A DNA stretch of 64,000 bases from Metabacillus kandeliae (GTDB lineage: Bacteria > Bacillota > Bacilli > Bacillales > Bacillaceae): assembly GCF_021166585.1 (NCBI RefSeq), contig NZ_JAJOZE010000002.1, positions 248,001-312,000 of the forward strand. Reading direction: 5' to 3'. Each line of letters starts with the position of its first letter. The first letter of the stretch is position 1. A program made the translations under genes and the position numbers. Below, piece after piece: positions 8,075-15,402 of the stretch. The notes under the pieces were generated by a model. That model saw only the letters and a program-made list of their open reading frames with translations. It ran no database searches and was not told where the DNA came from.

Positions 8075-8776
8075 ATGGAATTTAAGCGAAAAGAAAGAGA
8101 ACTTGGAAGTTATATCGGAAGAATGCTAAGAGAGCATTACGGAAAAGGACCCGGCTCAGTATTTGCAACAGTATCCGAACCGTATGTAGCTGTGTACATT
8201 AAAGATTTTCTGTCTCCAATGGAAAACAAGCTGCTGGAAACAGAGCAGGGAAAGCATGTACAAAAAATCCGGGATATGATGATGCCTGCTATTATTGAAG
8301 AAATCAAAGCTTATATAAAAGTAAATATAGATTTAGAGATTACTGACTTTTATTATGACTGGAATTTAGAAACCCATACCGGCATGATGCTGGGGATTAC
8401 AGCTGACTCGTTGGAGGAACCATCGTCAGAGTTTTCCGGCCAGGCTGGAGTTAATAATGAGATTTATGAGCTGAGCGTTGAAGCGGAAAAAGCGCCCGGA
8501 AGCATTACTTCCACTCTGCTCAATGCAAGAACCCTCGTGGTCACGAGGAAGAAAATCTTGATTGCCGTTGAAAAAGAATTAATTCACATGGGATTTGATG
8601 AAGCCCTTAGACTTTCTAAAAGAAATCTAGAGAAAAGGCTGATCCACAAGCATAAAAGTCAGCTTGAAGCCTATTTGCAGGCAGAAATTGAAAACTCCTT
8701 TGTTGCCTGGAATTTTAAAACGGATAAAAGTGTGATGTTGTTAATATTAAAGCCGCATAATGATTGGCAGCAATGA
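8075..8776 (+). CDS. Two-domain MpsC/YbcI (DUF2294) family protein, paralogue
   Basis: I place the start at the ATG at 8075, with AAAGG nine bases upstream; a TTG at 8057 and an ATG at 8066 are in frame but badly spaced. The 233-residue product mirrors the divergent neighbour. Domain 1 has MLREHYGKGPGSVFATVSEP and YYDWNLETHTGMMLGI, and domain 2 has LNARTLVVTRKKILIAVEKE and FVAWNFKTDKSVMLLILKP. In domain 2 the YDWN aspartate is replaced by Ala (VAWN). It is cytoplasmic. The function of stand-alone, duplicated MpsC domains is unknown. The divergent pair suggests an inverted duplication followed by divergence. A strong terminator follows. Confidence 0.82.
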   Translation: MEFKRKERELGSYIGRMLREHYGKGPGSVFATVSEPYVAVYIKDFLSPMENKLLETEQGKHVQKIRDMMMPAIIEEIKAYIKVNIDLEITDFYYDWNLETHTGMMLGITADSLEEPSSEFSGQAGVNNEIYELSVEAEKAPGSITSTLLNARTLVVTRKKILIAVEKELIHMGFDEALRLSKRNLEKRLIHKHKSQLEAYLQAEIENSFVAWNFKTDKSVMLLILKPHNDWQQ

Positions 8777-8800
8777 GCTAGGCAATAGAACTAGACATAA

Positions 8801-8838
8801 GCCAAAGGAAGGGCCTTGCCCTTCTTTTGGCTTTTTTT
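8801..8838 (+). terminator. Terminator after the rightward MpsC gene
   Basis: A 14-15 bp stem (GCCAAAGGAAGGGC with GCCCTTCTTTTGGC) with a three-base loop is followed by seven T residues. Confidence 0.9.
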
Positions 8839-8911
8839 GCATCCATAACAGCGACAGCCATCTCCTTTGGAATGAACGGAAAAGACATTAACTGATTGGG
8901 GAGGGGAAAGC

Positions 8912-9337
8912 ATGGAAACATTGGCTGTGATCCCTATAAGGACGGAAGAGGACATTATTATAGCCCGCAAGATGGGCAGAGAGCTTGCTCAGTCGCTGCA
9001 TTTTGATTCCATCGATAAAGCCAGAATCGTAACGGCAGTTTCAGAACTAGCCCGCAACATTTACCGCTATGCCGGAGACGGGCACATTCAGTTTGAACCG
9101 CTTGAGGAAGCATGGAGAGTGGGCTTGAAAATTATTGCAGCCGATAACGGACCAGGTATACCGGATATTCAAAAAGCATTGTCACCCGGCTACTCGACAT
9201 CAGGCGGACTTGGGGCAGGCATCCCAGGGGTAAAAACGATGATGGATGAATTTTATATTGAATCACACCATAATGAAGGAACAAAAATTACAGCTGTCAA
9301 ATGGCAGACAATAAAGGAAGCAAAGCGCCTTGGCTAA
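8912..9337 (+). CDS. RsbT-like serine kinase / anti-sigma regulatory ATPase
   Basis: The protein has 141 residues and closely follows RsbT along its length. It has a GHKL ATPase N-box (TAVSELARNIYRYAGDG, about residues 41-57), a G1 box ADNGPGIPD and a G2 box STSGGLGAGIPGVKTMMDEF. RsbT phosphorylates RsbS and RsbR in the stressosome and then activates the RsbU phosphatase, which leads to SigB release. No rsbR, rsbS, rsbU, rsbV, rsbW or sigB is present in this window, so this is either a paralogue acting on another module or an isolated stressosome kinase. GGGGAGGGG precedes the ATG. The stop codon lies inside the loop of its terminator. Confidence 0.88.
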   Translation: METLAVIPIRTEEDIIIARKMGRELAQSLHFDSIDKARIVTAVSELARNIYRYAGDGHIQFEPLEEAWRVGLKIIAADNGPGIPDIQKALSPGYSTSGGLGAGIPGVKTMMDEFYIESHHNEGTKITAVKWQTIKEAKRLG

Positions 9338-9354
9338 CCCCCAGGGCGCTTTTT
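9324..9354 (+). terminator. Terminator overlapping the end of the RsbT-like gene
   Basis: AGCGCC at 9324-9329 pairs with GGCGCT at 9345-9350 and is followed by five T residues. The TAA stop of the RsbT-like gene (9335-9337) lies in the loop. It also separates this gene from the convergent PilZ operon. Confidence 0.75.
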
Positions 9355-9358
9355 ATGC

Positions 9359-9907
9359 CTATGCCCTCAGCTGATGATGAATGAGGTATCTTTTCAGCAG
9401 CAGCAGCTCTCCATCATTGATATAGCGAATTTCAGAGCCGTAGCGGTATAAATTGGCCGGCAGCTTTTTTTCATTCTGCAGGGAAATTTTGACGCTCGTT
9501 TCCTGAAAATCCTTTTCTTCCAGTTTTAGCTGATAGGTTCTTTCTATTTCAAGAGGCTTTTCCGTTAAAAAACCGAACCCCATCAGGCTGATATCAATCA
9601 GTGTGATCTCTTCCTGTTTTTCCCCGATATACAGGCTGCCTTTTAAATGGCAGGGGTGGCGCGGGAAACGCCTTCGTTCATTCGGGGCCTTTTCTTCCTG
9701 AAGCGGTACATACAGATACAAATTGAATGCATCAATTTTTAAGATATGTGCCTGAAAGGTGAAGTTTTCATACTGGCAAAGCAGCGGGTCTCCAAGGTTC
9801 AGCCCTGTGACATCCTTGACCACCACGTTCATCAGTTCGCCATCAATACTTGCAAGGCCTGCCGTTATCCTTCTTCCGTCTTTTGCGGTTAATAGAATGT
9901 ATTCCAT
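9359..9907 (-). CDS. PilZ domain protein (c-di-GMP receptor)
   Basis: The start is set at the ATG at 9907, preceded by AGGTGA and four bases after the stop of the GAF gene. The product has 182 residues. An N-terminal beta domain (about 1-85) is followed by a PilZ domain with the c-di-GMP signature RRRFPR at about residue 90 and DISLMGFGF, matching the D/NxSxxG motif. This is the YcgR/DgrA-like arrangement of proteins that bind c-di-GMP and control motility or matrix. It is the last gene of a leftward operon with a FapA-family gene and a triple-GAF gene. Both binding motifs are intact, so ligand binding is likely. Confidence 0.88.
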   Translation of the reverse strand: MEYILLTAKDGRRITAGLASIDGELMNVVVKDVTGLNLGDPLLCQYENFTFQAHILKIDAFNLYLYVPLQEEKAPNERRRFPRHPCHLKGSLYIGEKQEEITLIDISLMGFGFLTEKPLEIERTYQLKLEEKDFQETSVKISLQNEKKLPANLYRYGSEIRYINDGELLLLKRYLIHHQLRA

Positions 9908-9911
9908 ATCG

Positions 9912-11462
9912 TCACCTGATTTCCAGCTTCGGAAGCATTTCCTTCTGATCCAAATGGTAGATGAGCGGCGTAATGTTCCGGGTGATTGTATCAATGAGCA
10001 GGATTTCCTCATCCTTCAAATTCTCAGCTGTTTCTGTCACGATTAAGTAGCCGTATGGAGGCTGGACCTCATCTGGAGGCACGTAGCCGCTATGACCCTG
10101 AATCGGTGCAATCACAACACAAGAAGACTCTCCAAGCTTTCCGCACAAACTTTCATTCGTAAAATAAGCAGGCAGCCTGCCGGCAAAATAATCATAATAC
10201 ACCTCATCATTTATGAGGCTGTTTGTATCCTCATCAAACAGAAAACGTTCTTTCTCAAGTGATACCCCAATAGAGGCGGCAGTTTCATAAGCCTCTCCGT
10301 TGTAAAAAGCGAAAAAGGCTTTTTTAATCCCAAATCCGAGTTCCAGCGTTTTAAGGGAAAGCTTCAGAATTTCTTCTGTCGTCCGGCATGAATTGATGGT
10401 GCGGATCAGACGGTTATACAGGTGCATCACATCGAGCTTTGCTTCTGCTTCAAGTTTTTGCTTCTGCAGTGTTTCAAAATGCCTGGCATTGCTGAGGGCA
10501 ATATAGGTGGAAGAAGCGAGCGTTTCAATCAGTTCAATTGTTCCGCTGTCATAGGAGGAGGCCTGCCTTGAGTCACTTAGGAACACCATTCCGATCAGCT
10601 CTTCTTTTTTAATCAAAATGATATATTCTGCTTCAAGTTCCGTCAGAACTTCCGTGTTTTGGATCAGCTGCTGCACAAGCTCCTGCTCTTCCTTCACACG
10701 GATCACGGTTTTCACACCGCAGCACTGAACCTCGCCGATTGAGAGCTCTGCGTATTTCTTTTGAAAGGAATGAACATTTCTATAGCCCTTTATTTTAAGC
10801 TTGTTCGTCAGCGCGTCGTAAAGGCCGAAGGAAGTGACCCTGCTTCCGGAGATTTCGCTGAAGACATCTGTAGCCATTTCGCAAAGATGTTCCGCATTCC
10901 GTTCTGACAGCAGTGCCTTCGTACTTTGATTGAGCACAAACAGGCTGAAAATTTTCCGGTCAAGCTCCGCCGTTACTGATTGGAAATCATGAAGGCGCTG
11001 GTTGTTTTCAAGCGAAGCATTCACAAGGCTCATCATCATTGTCGAGACAATCCGGTCCCCCTCTGTGAGCTCCCCTTCTGCCAAGCCTGCTGTCACGATA
11101 AAACCAGCAAGAACCGTATCATTAATAAGCGGGATCACATGAACGGCAGAAAAATCACGGATGAAATCCGGTGAGAAATAATCAGGCAGCTGTTCTTCCG
11201 AGAGCGGCCTTCCATAAAACAGCGGCAGCTTTTCCAGTTTTTCAGTTACGGGAATCCGATAATCGTGCATCATGCCGTTCTGTGTTTTTAAAAGAATAAA
11301 CTCGTCATTTACTCTTTTAAATAATGCGGATCCAGCAGGATTCAGCAGTTCATTGGCAAATGAGAAAGCAAAGTCAAATAAGGCAGCGGATTCGTATCTT
11401 TGTGTGAAAACTTCTATGGCTTGAAGCAGAATTTCATACCGGGATGATTTTTCAAGATTCAT
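9912..11462 (-). CDS. Multi-GAF domain sensor protein
   Basis: The protein has 516 residues, cytoplasmic, without kinase, GGDEF or HTH output domain. It reads as three successive GAF-like modules (about 15-150, 175-330 and 350-500). The segments DTVLAGFIVTAGL, EELIGMVFLSD and YGYLIVTE are typical C-terminal strands of GAF folds. Short helices (about 150-185 and 325-355) link them. It should sense a small ligand or redox state and pass the signal to a partner, plausibly the adjacent PilZ or FapA-type protein. It lies 12 bases after the FapA-type gene and 4 bases before the PilZ start, so translation is probably coupled. No ligand can be named. Confidence 0.8.
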   Translation of the reverse strand: MNLEKSSRYEILLQAIEVFTQRYESAALFDFAFSFANELLNPAGSALFKRVNDEFILLKTQNGMMHDYRIPVTEKLEKLPLFYGRPLSEEQLPDYFSPDFIRDFSAVHVIPLINDTVLAGFIVTAGLAEGELTEGDRIVSTMMMSLVNASLENNQRLHDFQSVTAELDRKIFSLFVLNQSTKALLSERNAEHLCEMATDVFSEISGSRVTSFGLYDALTNKLKIKGYRNVHSFQKKYAELSIGEVQCCGVKTVIRVKEEQELVQQLIQNTEVLTELEAEYIILIKKEELIGMVFLSDSRQASSYDSGTIELIETLASSTYIALSNARHFETLQKQKLEAEAKLDVMHLYNRLIRTINSCRTTEEILKLSLKTLELGFGIKKAFFAFYNGEAYETAASIGVSLEKERFLFDEDTNSLINDEVYYDYFAGRLPAYFTNESLCGKLGESSCVVIAPIQGHSGYVPPDEVQPPYGYLIVTETAENLKDEEILLIDTITRNITPLIYHLDQKEMLPKLEIR

Positions 11463-11474
11463 TCTGGATGCTCC

Positions 11475-13046
11475 TTATTCGTATTTGAGTTCTCTTCCTG
11501 CGGCGTAAAAGGTTCCCTTCGTAATGCTGTTCACTTTCTTTTTCATATTCCTGATTTCGATGTAAGTTTCCGGATACGCTTTTTCAAAAATAGAGATTTC
11601 CCCGTCTCCCTTAATTTCGAGCATCTGCAGCATGGATTTGCGGCGCGCTTCGAGTGCTGAAATCTCCTTCATCTGCAGATCATACGCCATTTTCAGGCTG
11701 TCCATTTGGCCTTTTTGGCTGCTGTTTAACTGGTTGGCGAAAGTTTCATAGATTTCCGTCTGGCGATGAATTTCTTCGAAGACTCCAATCGCTTTCTTGT
11801 ACTCTTTCAATAATTCATTGTATTGCTCTTCCAGTTCGCCCCGCTCAAAGCCTTCTACCTGGATGATCGTTTTGTGCTCAATCTTTGAGCCGATTTCGTT
11901 AGCGAAAACTTTGCCTTGTGCCGTAATCTGTCCGCCCATTATCTTGCCGTTCGTCTTTTCCGTTATCACATTCCGGGCTGTCAGATCGCTGCTTTTCGCA
12001 TAAAATCCGATATGTATGTCTCCGCCGGCCTCTAAGCTGCATTCATTGGCGTGCTTGACGTAAATGTTTTTCGCCGCTTTGATGATTCCTTTGCCGAAGA
12101 CACCGCCCTTAAGATAAATATCGCCGTTTAGCGACTCTATCCGTCCGACCTGCCTGACTCCAAACTCTGACTTGACGGCCACATCAAACCCGGCAACAAC
12201 GGAAAAGCCTTCGCACACTGTGCCTTCAACTGTAACAGAACCATCAAACTCGATATTTCCAGTGGCAATGCCTACATCTCCATCAATGACAAGATGGTCG
12301 GCCACAGAAATCCTGCCTTCTTTTTTTGAAACAATCCCTTTTGCTGCTGCTTTTAACAGGCTTTTTCCGCCTTCTTCTACAAGAAGGACCGACTTTGGAT
12401 CATAGATAAGGCGCTTATCTTTCCCCTTTCTTGCCTTCAGCGGCTCTCCCAGAACGTTTCTGCCGTCCCTGCCGGCAGTCGGGGGAAGCTTTTCACCAAG
12501 CCAGTCCCCTTTCTCTACCTCATCTACAAAATTCATATGATAAAAGTTCGCTTTGCCTGTCTCTTCAATCACAGGCTTTCTTTCTGACAGCTCAAAATAG
12601 CGGATGGCAGCATCTTCCCCGTGCAATGGCTCAATTCCTTTAGCGGCCGCGACCGACTTAAGCGGGGGAATTTCACCATCGATGACCTCCATAAGAAGGC
12701 CTTCTGTCACTCCCGCCTCTTGAAGCGTTTCCAGAATCATGCCTGGCAGTTCCTTTTTCAGACTATCCAATTCCCCGTCAGAAGATAGCAGCTTAATGCT
12801 TGCCGTCATCTTATCCTGGCTGATCGTGCAGGAAATGAGCGGCAGATACCGGCCGATCGTAATGGCTTCTCCAGCCGCCTCCTCTATCCCCTTTTTTAAG
12901 TTAGGAAAAGAAGTAATCGAGATTCGCGGGAACTCAGCCAGCACCCGATTAAAATCGGCCAGAGAGTAGCCCTTCTTAAACACATTCAGACTAATAGAAT
13001 CACTGTGATTTTCTAAAATGAAGTACTCATTTTTTACAAGAATCAT
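11475..13046 (-). CDS. FapA (DUF342) family protein
   Basis: I set the start at the ATG at 13046, with AGGAAGAAGAGA upstream. A frame nine codons longer exists but lacks a ribosome binding site. The 523-residue product has the DUF342/FapA layout. An N-terminal alpha/beta part (1-175) is followed by a right-handed parallel beta-helix core (about 190-410) with repeated GNIEFDGSVTVEGTV-like strands, and then a long coiled coil (about 415-490) and a short C-terminal domain. FapA proteins influence polar localisation of chemotaxis or flagellar machinery in proteobacteria; the Bacillus role is less clear. It is the first gene of an operon with a triple-GAF and a PilZ gene, which ties it to c-di-GMP signalling. 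Confidence 0.85.
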   Translation of the reverse strand: MILVKNEYFILENHSDSISLNVFKKGYSLADFNRVLAEFPRISITSFPNLKKGIEEAAGEAITIGRYLPLISCTISQDKMTASIKLLSSDGELDSLKKELPGMILETLQEAGVTEGLLMEVIDGEIPPLKSVAAAKGIEPLHGEDAAIRYFELSERKPVIEETGKANFYHMNFVDEVEKGDWLGEKLPPTAGRDGRNVLGEPLKARKGKDKRLIYDPKSVLLVEEGGKSLLKAAAKGIVSKKEGRISVADHLVIDGDVGIATGNIEFDGSVTVEGTVCEGFSVVAGFDVAVKSEFGVRQVGRIESLNGDIYLKGGVFGKGIIKAAKNIYVKHANECSLEAGGDIHIGFYAKSSDLTARNVITEKTNGKIMGGQITAQGKVFANEIGSKIEHKTIIQVEGFERGELEEQYNELLKEYKKAIGVFEEIHRQTEIYETFANQLNSSQKGQMDSLKMAYDLQMKEISALEARRKSMLQMLEIKGDGEISIFEKAYPETYIEIRNMKKKVNSITKGTFYAAGRELKYE

Positions 13047-13298
13047 GCTGATCTCTTCTTCCTGTGGTGACATAGTTTTACAAGTATTTAGGGCAAAAGG
13101 ACTTAAATCGTTACCATGTTAACTAAAATATACCACGAATAAGGAAGTTTTATGGTTCTTTTTACATAATTTTTAATTTGATTTTACATGAGCTGAGCAA
13201 GAGGTTATTTAATTCCATATTTTGCTAAAAGTATAACCTTGTTATACTGTTGATAGGAACGAACATGGATTGGAGTTAAACACACGGGGGAGATTTGG

Positions 13299-13751
13299 AT
13301 GACACAAAGGGGAATAGTTTTAGTAGCAAGTGTCTCAATTGTTAGGGATGATAAAGTTCTGATGATCAGAGAGAACAAACCTGCTGCTTTTAACAAGTGG
13401 AGCTTTCCGGGCGGACATATCGAATATGGGGAAGACATTCTTTATTCAGCTATAAGGGAAGTTAAAGAGGAAACTGGGTTTGATGTCAGCCTGACCGGCA
13501 CTACCGGTGTATATAATTTTACAAGCAGTTTCAACGATCAAGTAATCTTGTTTCATTTTATTGGAGAGGTAACTGGAGGTTCTTTGAATCTTGAAGAAGA
13601 AGGAATAACAGACAGCCAATGGATCAAAACAAATGAACTTGCAGCAATTGCAGATGAGGCCTTGAGGGACCCGTATGTGCTGCAGCAAATAATTGATAAC
13701 CTGGTAAAAGGGAAGTTTTACTCCATTAGTTTGTTTAATAAACAGCAGTGA
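13299..13751 (+). CDS. Nudix hydrolase
   Basis: The protein has 150 residues with a complete Nudix box GX5EX7REVXEETGF starting at GGHIEYGED (about residues 38-60). It should hydrolyse a nucleoside diphosphate linked to another moiety, using Mg2+ bound by the REVKEE glutamates. The substrate is not readable. GGGGGAGA precedes the ATG. It is a single gene. A promoter with TTTTGC and TATACT separated by 17 bases lies about 60-90 bases upstream. It ends next to a long non-coding gap filled with 20-21 bp repeats. Confidence 0.9.
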   Translation: MTQRGIVLVASVSIVRDDKVLMIRENKPAAFNKWSFPGGHIEYGEDILYSAIREVKEETGFDVSLTGTTGVYNFTSSFNDQVILFHFIGEVTGGSLNLEEEGITDSQWIKTNELAAIADEALRDPYVLQQIIDNLVKGKFYSISLFNKQQ

Positions 13752-13758
13752 GACACCT

Positions 13759-13798
13759 ATATCAGTGAACTTTAAAATATATCGATCCACACTCTTCT
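13759..13798. repeat. Two isolated units of the ATATCGGC repeat family
   Basis: ATATCAGTGAACTTTAAAAT starts at 13759 and a second ATATCG core follows at 13779, exactly 20 bases later. They match the units of the larger array at 13905 and lie just downstream of the Nudix stop codon. Confidence 0.65.
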
Positions 13799-13904
13799 GA
13801 GCAGAAAGAAACAGCTAAATCGGCTCTTTAGGAAAATTAGTTTTCAGCGGTGAAAATGATTTTTTGCACGCTGACCTTGTGACAAAGAACAGCCTCAGTT
13901 TCAG

Positions 13905-14020
13905 ATATCGGCGGATTCTACCGAGATATCAGCGGATTTCAAAATATATCGGCCACTTCTCTTCATATATCGGCGAACTTCAAAGTATATCGACCACTTT
14001 CCCTTATATATCGACCAACC
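13905..14020. repeat. 20-21 bp tandem array C1, core ATATCGGC, six units
   Basis: Cores of the form ATATCRRC begin at 13905 and recur at alternating spacings of 21, 20, 21, 20 and 21 bases. Most units also share an ACTT or ATTT stretch after the core. The period matches arrays A, B and C2, but the core sequence is different. The array is non-coding and lies between the convergent Nudix and GGDEF genes. Confidence 0.85.
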
Positions 14021-14119
14021 TCTTTGGATCAGGGAAAAAGAACGGAAATGAGCCCTATTCCAATAGATTTCTTGTCATTCTGTCCGGTTTTCTTGCCTTA
14101 AAACACCGTCCAAAGGCCT
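14021..14119. other. Spacer between arrays C1 and C2
   Basis: About 100 bases without repeats, a gene or a recognisable signal. With the arrays on either side, it forms a 590-base gap between convergent genes (13752-14341). Confidence 0.4.
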
Positions 14120-14296
14120 TTTATGTGCGGGTTTTGGAGTTTTATTTGCTAGTTTCGAATTTTTATTTGCAGGTTTTGAAATTTTATATGCGGGTTTTCG
14201 AATTTTTCATGCGGACTTGAGAGGTTTCATGCACGCTGAGGCTTTTGCGTGCGGCTTTAATCTTTTATGTGCAGGCTTCGCATTTTATTTGCAGAT
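14120..14296. repeat. 21-bp degenerate tandem array C2, same family as array B
   Basis: Nine cores (GTGCGGG, TTGCTAG, TTGCAGG, ATGCGGG, ATGCGGA, ATGCACG, GTGCGGC, GTGCAGG, TTGCAGA) begin at 14125 at spacings of 21, 21, 21, 21, 20, 20, 20 and 20 bases. TTTTAT precedes most of them. The units match array B at 3.9-4.1 kb so closely that they must share an origin. Confidence 0.85.
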
Positions 14297-14338
14297 AAGA
14301 GAATCAAAAGCCGGCCCTCCTATATAAGAACCAGCTCT
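14297..14338 (-). terminator. Weak terminator of the GGDEF gene
   Basis: On the minus strand AGCTGGTT can pair with GGCCGGCT (with G-U pairs) and is followed by TTTTGATTC. The stem is imperfect, so this is a tentative terminator for the leftward GGDEF gene. Confidence 0.35.
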
Positions 14339-14341
14339 CCT

Positions 14342-15283
14342 TCAATAAATCCGAAACCCATTCTTTCCCTTTTCCTTCGTCTCATACAAAGCGTCATCTG
14401 CTGCTTTCAGCAGTTTTTTCAAATCGCCATGATGATCCGGTCCATAGGCAGCAATCCCAATACTGGCAGAGATCTGGATGCCATACGGAAAGCCGCTCCA
14501 ATCGGCAAACTCCCTCATGAGAAGCTCCGCCTGCAGACTGAGTTCAGAATGATCAGCACCGCCCTGCACATTTAAAACAAACTCATCACCGCCGAGGCGG
14601 ACAGCCATTCCGTTCCGGGTTTTTATGTATTGTTTCAGCCGTGAGGCCGTTTCTTTCAGCACCAGGTCACCTGTGTCATGTCCATATCGGTCATTCACAC
14701 TTTTAAAGCCATCCAAGTCGATGAAAAACAGTGCTCCTTCTGTTTCTGATCTAAAAGATTTGTATAGAAATTCCCTGTTATACAAGCCTGTCAGCGAATC
14801 CCGGTAAGCCTTCCGCTCCAGGTCCAAATAATAGGAAAACATTTTCGCAATCCTTTGAAACATTTTAATGCTTTGCCTGCTGAAGGAGGCGGCTGATGTG
14901 TCGACTGCGCAAAGCGTGCCGAACGTCTCTCCGCTTCCGAGTTTGATGGGCACTCCCAGATAAGAGTTAATATTGGCATCAAGCAGCGTTTTCCTCAAAT
15001 AAACCAATCGGCTTTCCTTTTTCATATCCTCGTAAACTAACGGCTCGTTTTCTATAAAATTAATCCTGTTGCAGACCGTATCCGGAAGGTCGAGCGTCAT
15101 TCCTTCATCTATATGAACCCCGCAGTTATGATGCAGCACTTTTAAAATGATCTGCTCGGTTTCACTGATCGCACTTAAAAAAATCGTTTTATCCGGCATA
15201 AATTCATGGGCCATTTCCAGAATATCCAATGCCAGCTCATCAAAATTTTCATACTCCTGCAATTCATTCAAAGGTATCCCCAC
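14342..15283 (-). CDS. GAF-GGDEF diguanylate cyclase
   Basis: The protein has 313 residues, soluble. Residues 1-150 are a GAF sensory domain, and residues 158-313 are a GGDEF domain with an intact active-site loop RLGGDEF and the substrate-binding DLDGFKSVNDRYGHDTGD segment. It should make c-di-GMP from two GTP. The inhibitory RxxD site that normally sits five residues before GGDEF is not present (the segment reads TRNGMAVRLGG), so product inhibition through that site is unlikely. The start is GTG with GGAGG seven bases upstream. Together with the PilZ protein 5 kb away it makes the region a small c-di-GMP hub. Confidence 0.92.
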   Translation of the reverse strand: MGIPLNELQEYENFDELALDILEMAHEFMPDKTIFLSAISETEQIILKVLHHNCGVHIDEGMTLDLPDTVCNRINFIENEPLVYEDMKKESRLVYLRKTLLDANINSYLGVPIKLGSGETFGTLCAVDTSAASFSRQSIKMFQRIAKMFSYYLDLERKAYRDSLTGLYNREFLYKSFRSETEGALFFIDLDGFKSVNDRYGHDTGDLVLKETASRLKQYIKTRNGMAVRLGGDEFVLNVQGGADHSELSLQAELLMREFADWSGFPYGIQISASIGIAAYGPDHHGDLKKLLKAADDALYETKEKGKNGFRIY

Positions 15284-15362
15284 AGATGCACCTCCACTAG
15301 CAATCGTCAGTAACCATTATATAAAAATACCTGTATCTCTTCATGATTAAACCGTTCTATAT

Positions 15363-15389
15363 AAAAAAGGCAGGAAAATTTCTCCTGCC
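15363..15389 (-). terminator. Terminator of the NDT/TIR-like gene
   Basis: On the minus strand GGCAGGAGAAA pairs with TTTTCCTGCC and is followed by six T residues, 14 bases after the stop codon of the gene at 15403. Confidence 0.85.
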
Positions 15390-15402
15390 TCCTCACATCG
15401 GA

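Noticed and set aside
13905-14296. CRISPR array
   Set aside because: Units are 20-21 bp head to tail without unique spacers of constant length, and no cas gene is nearby.
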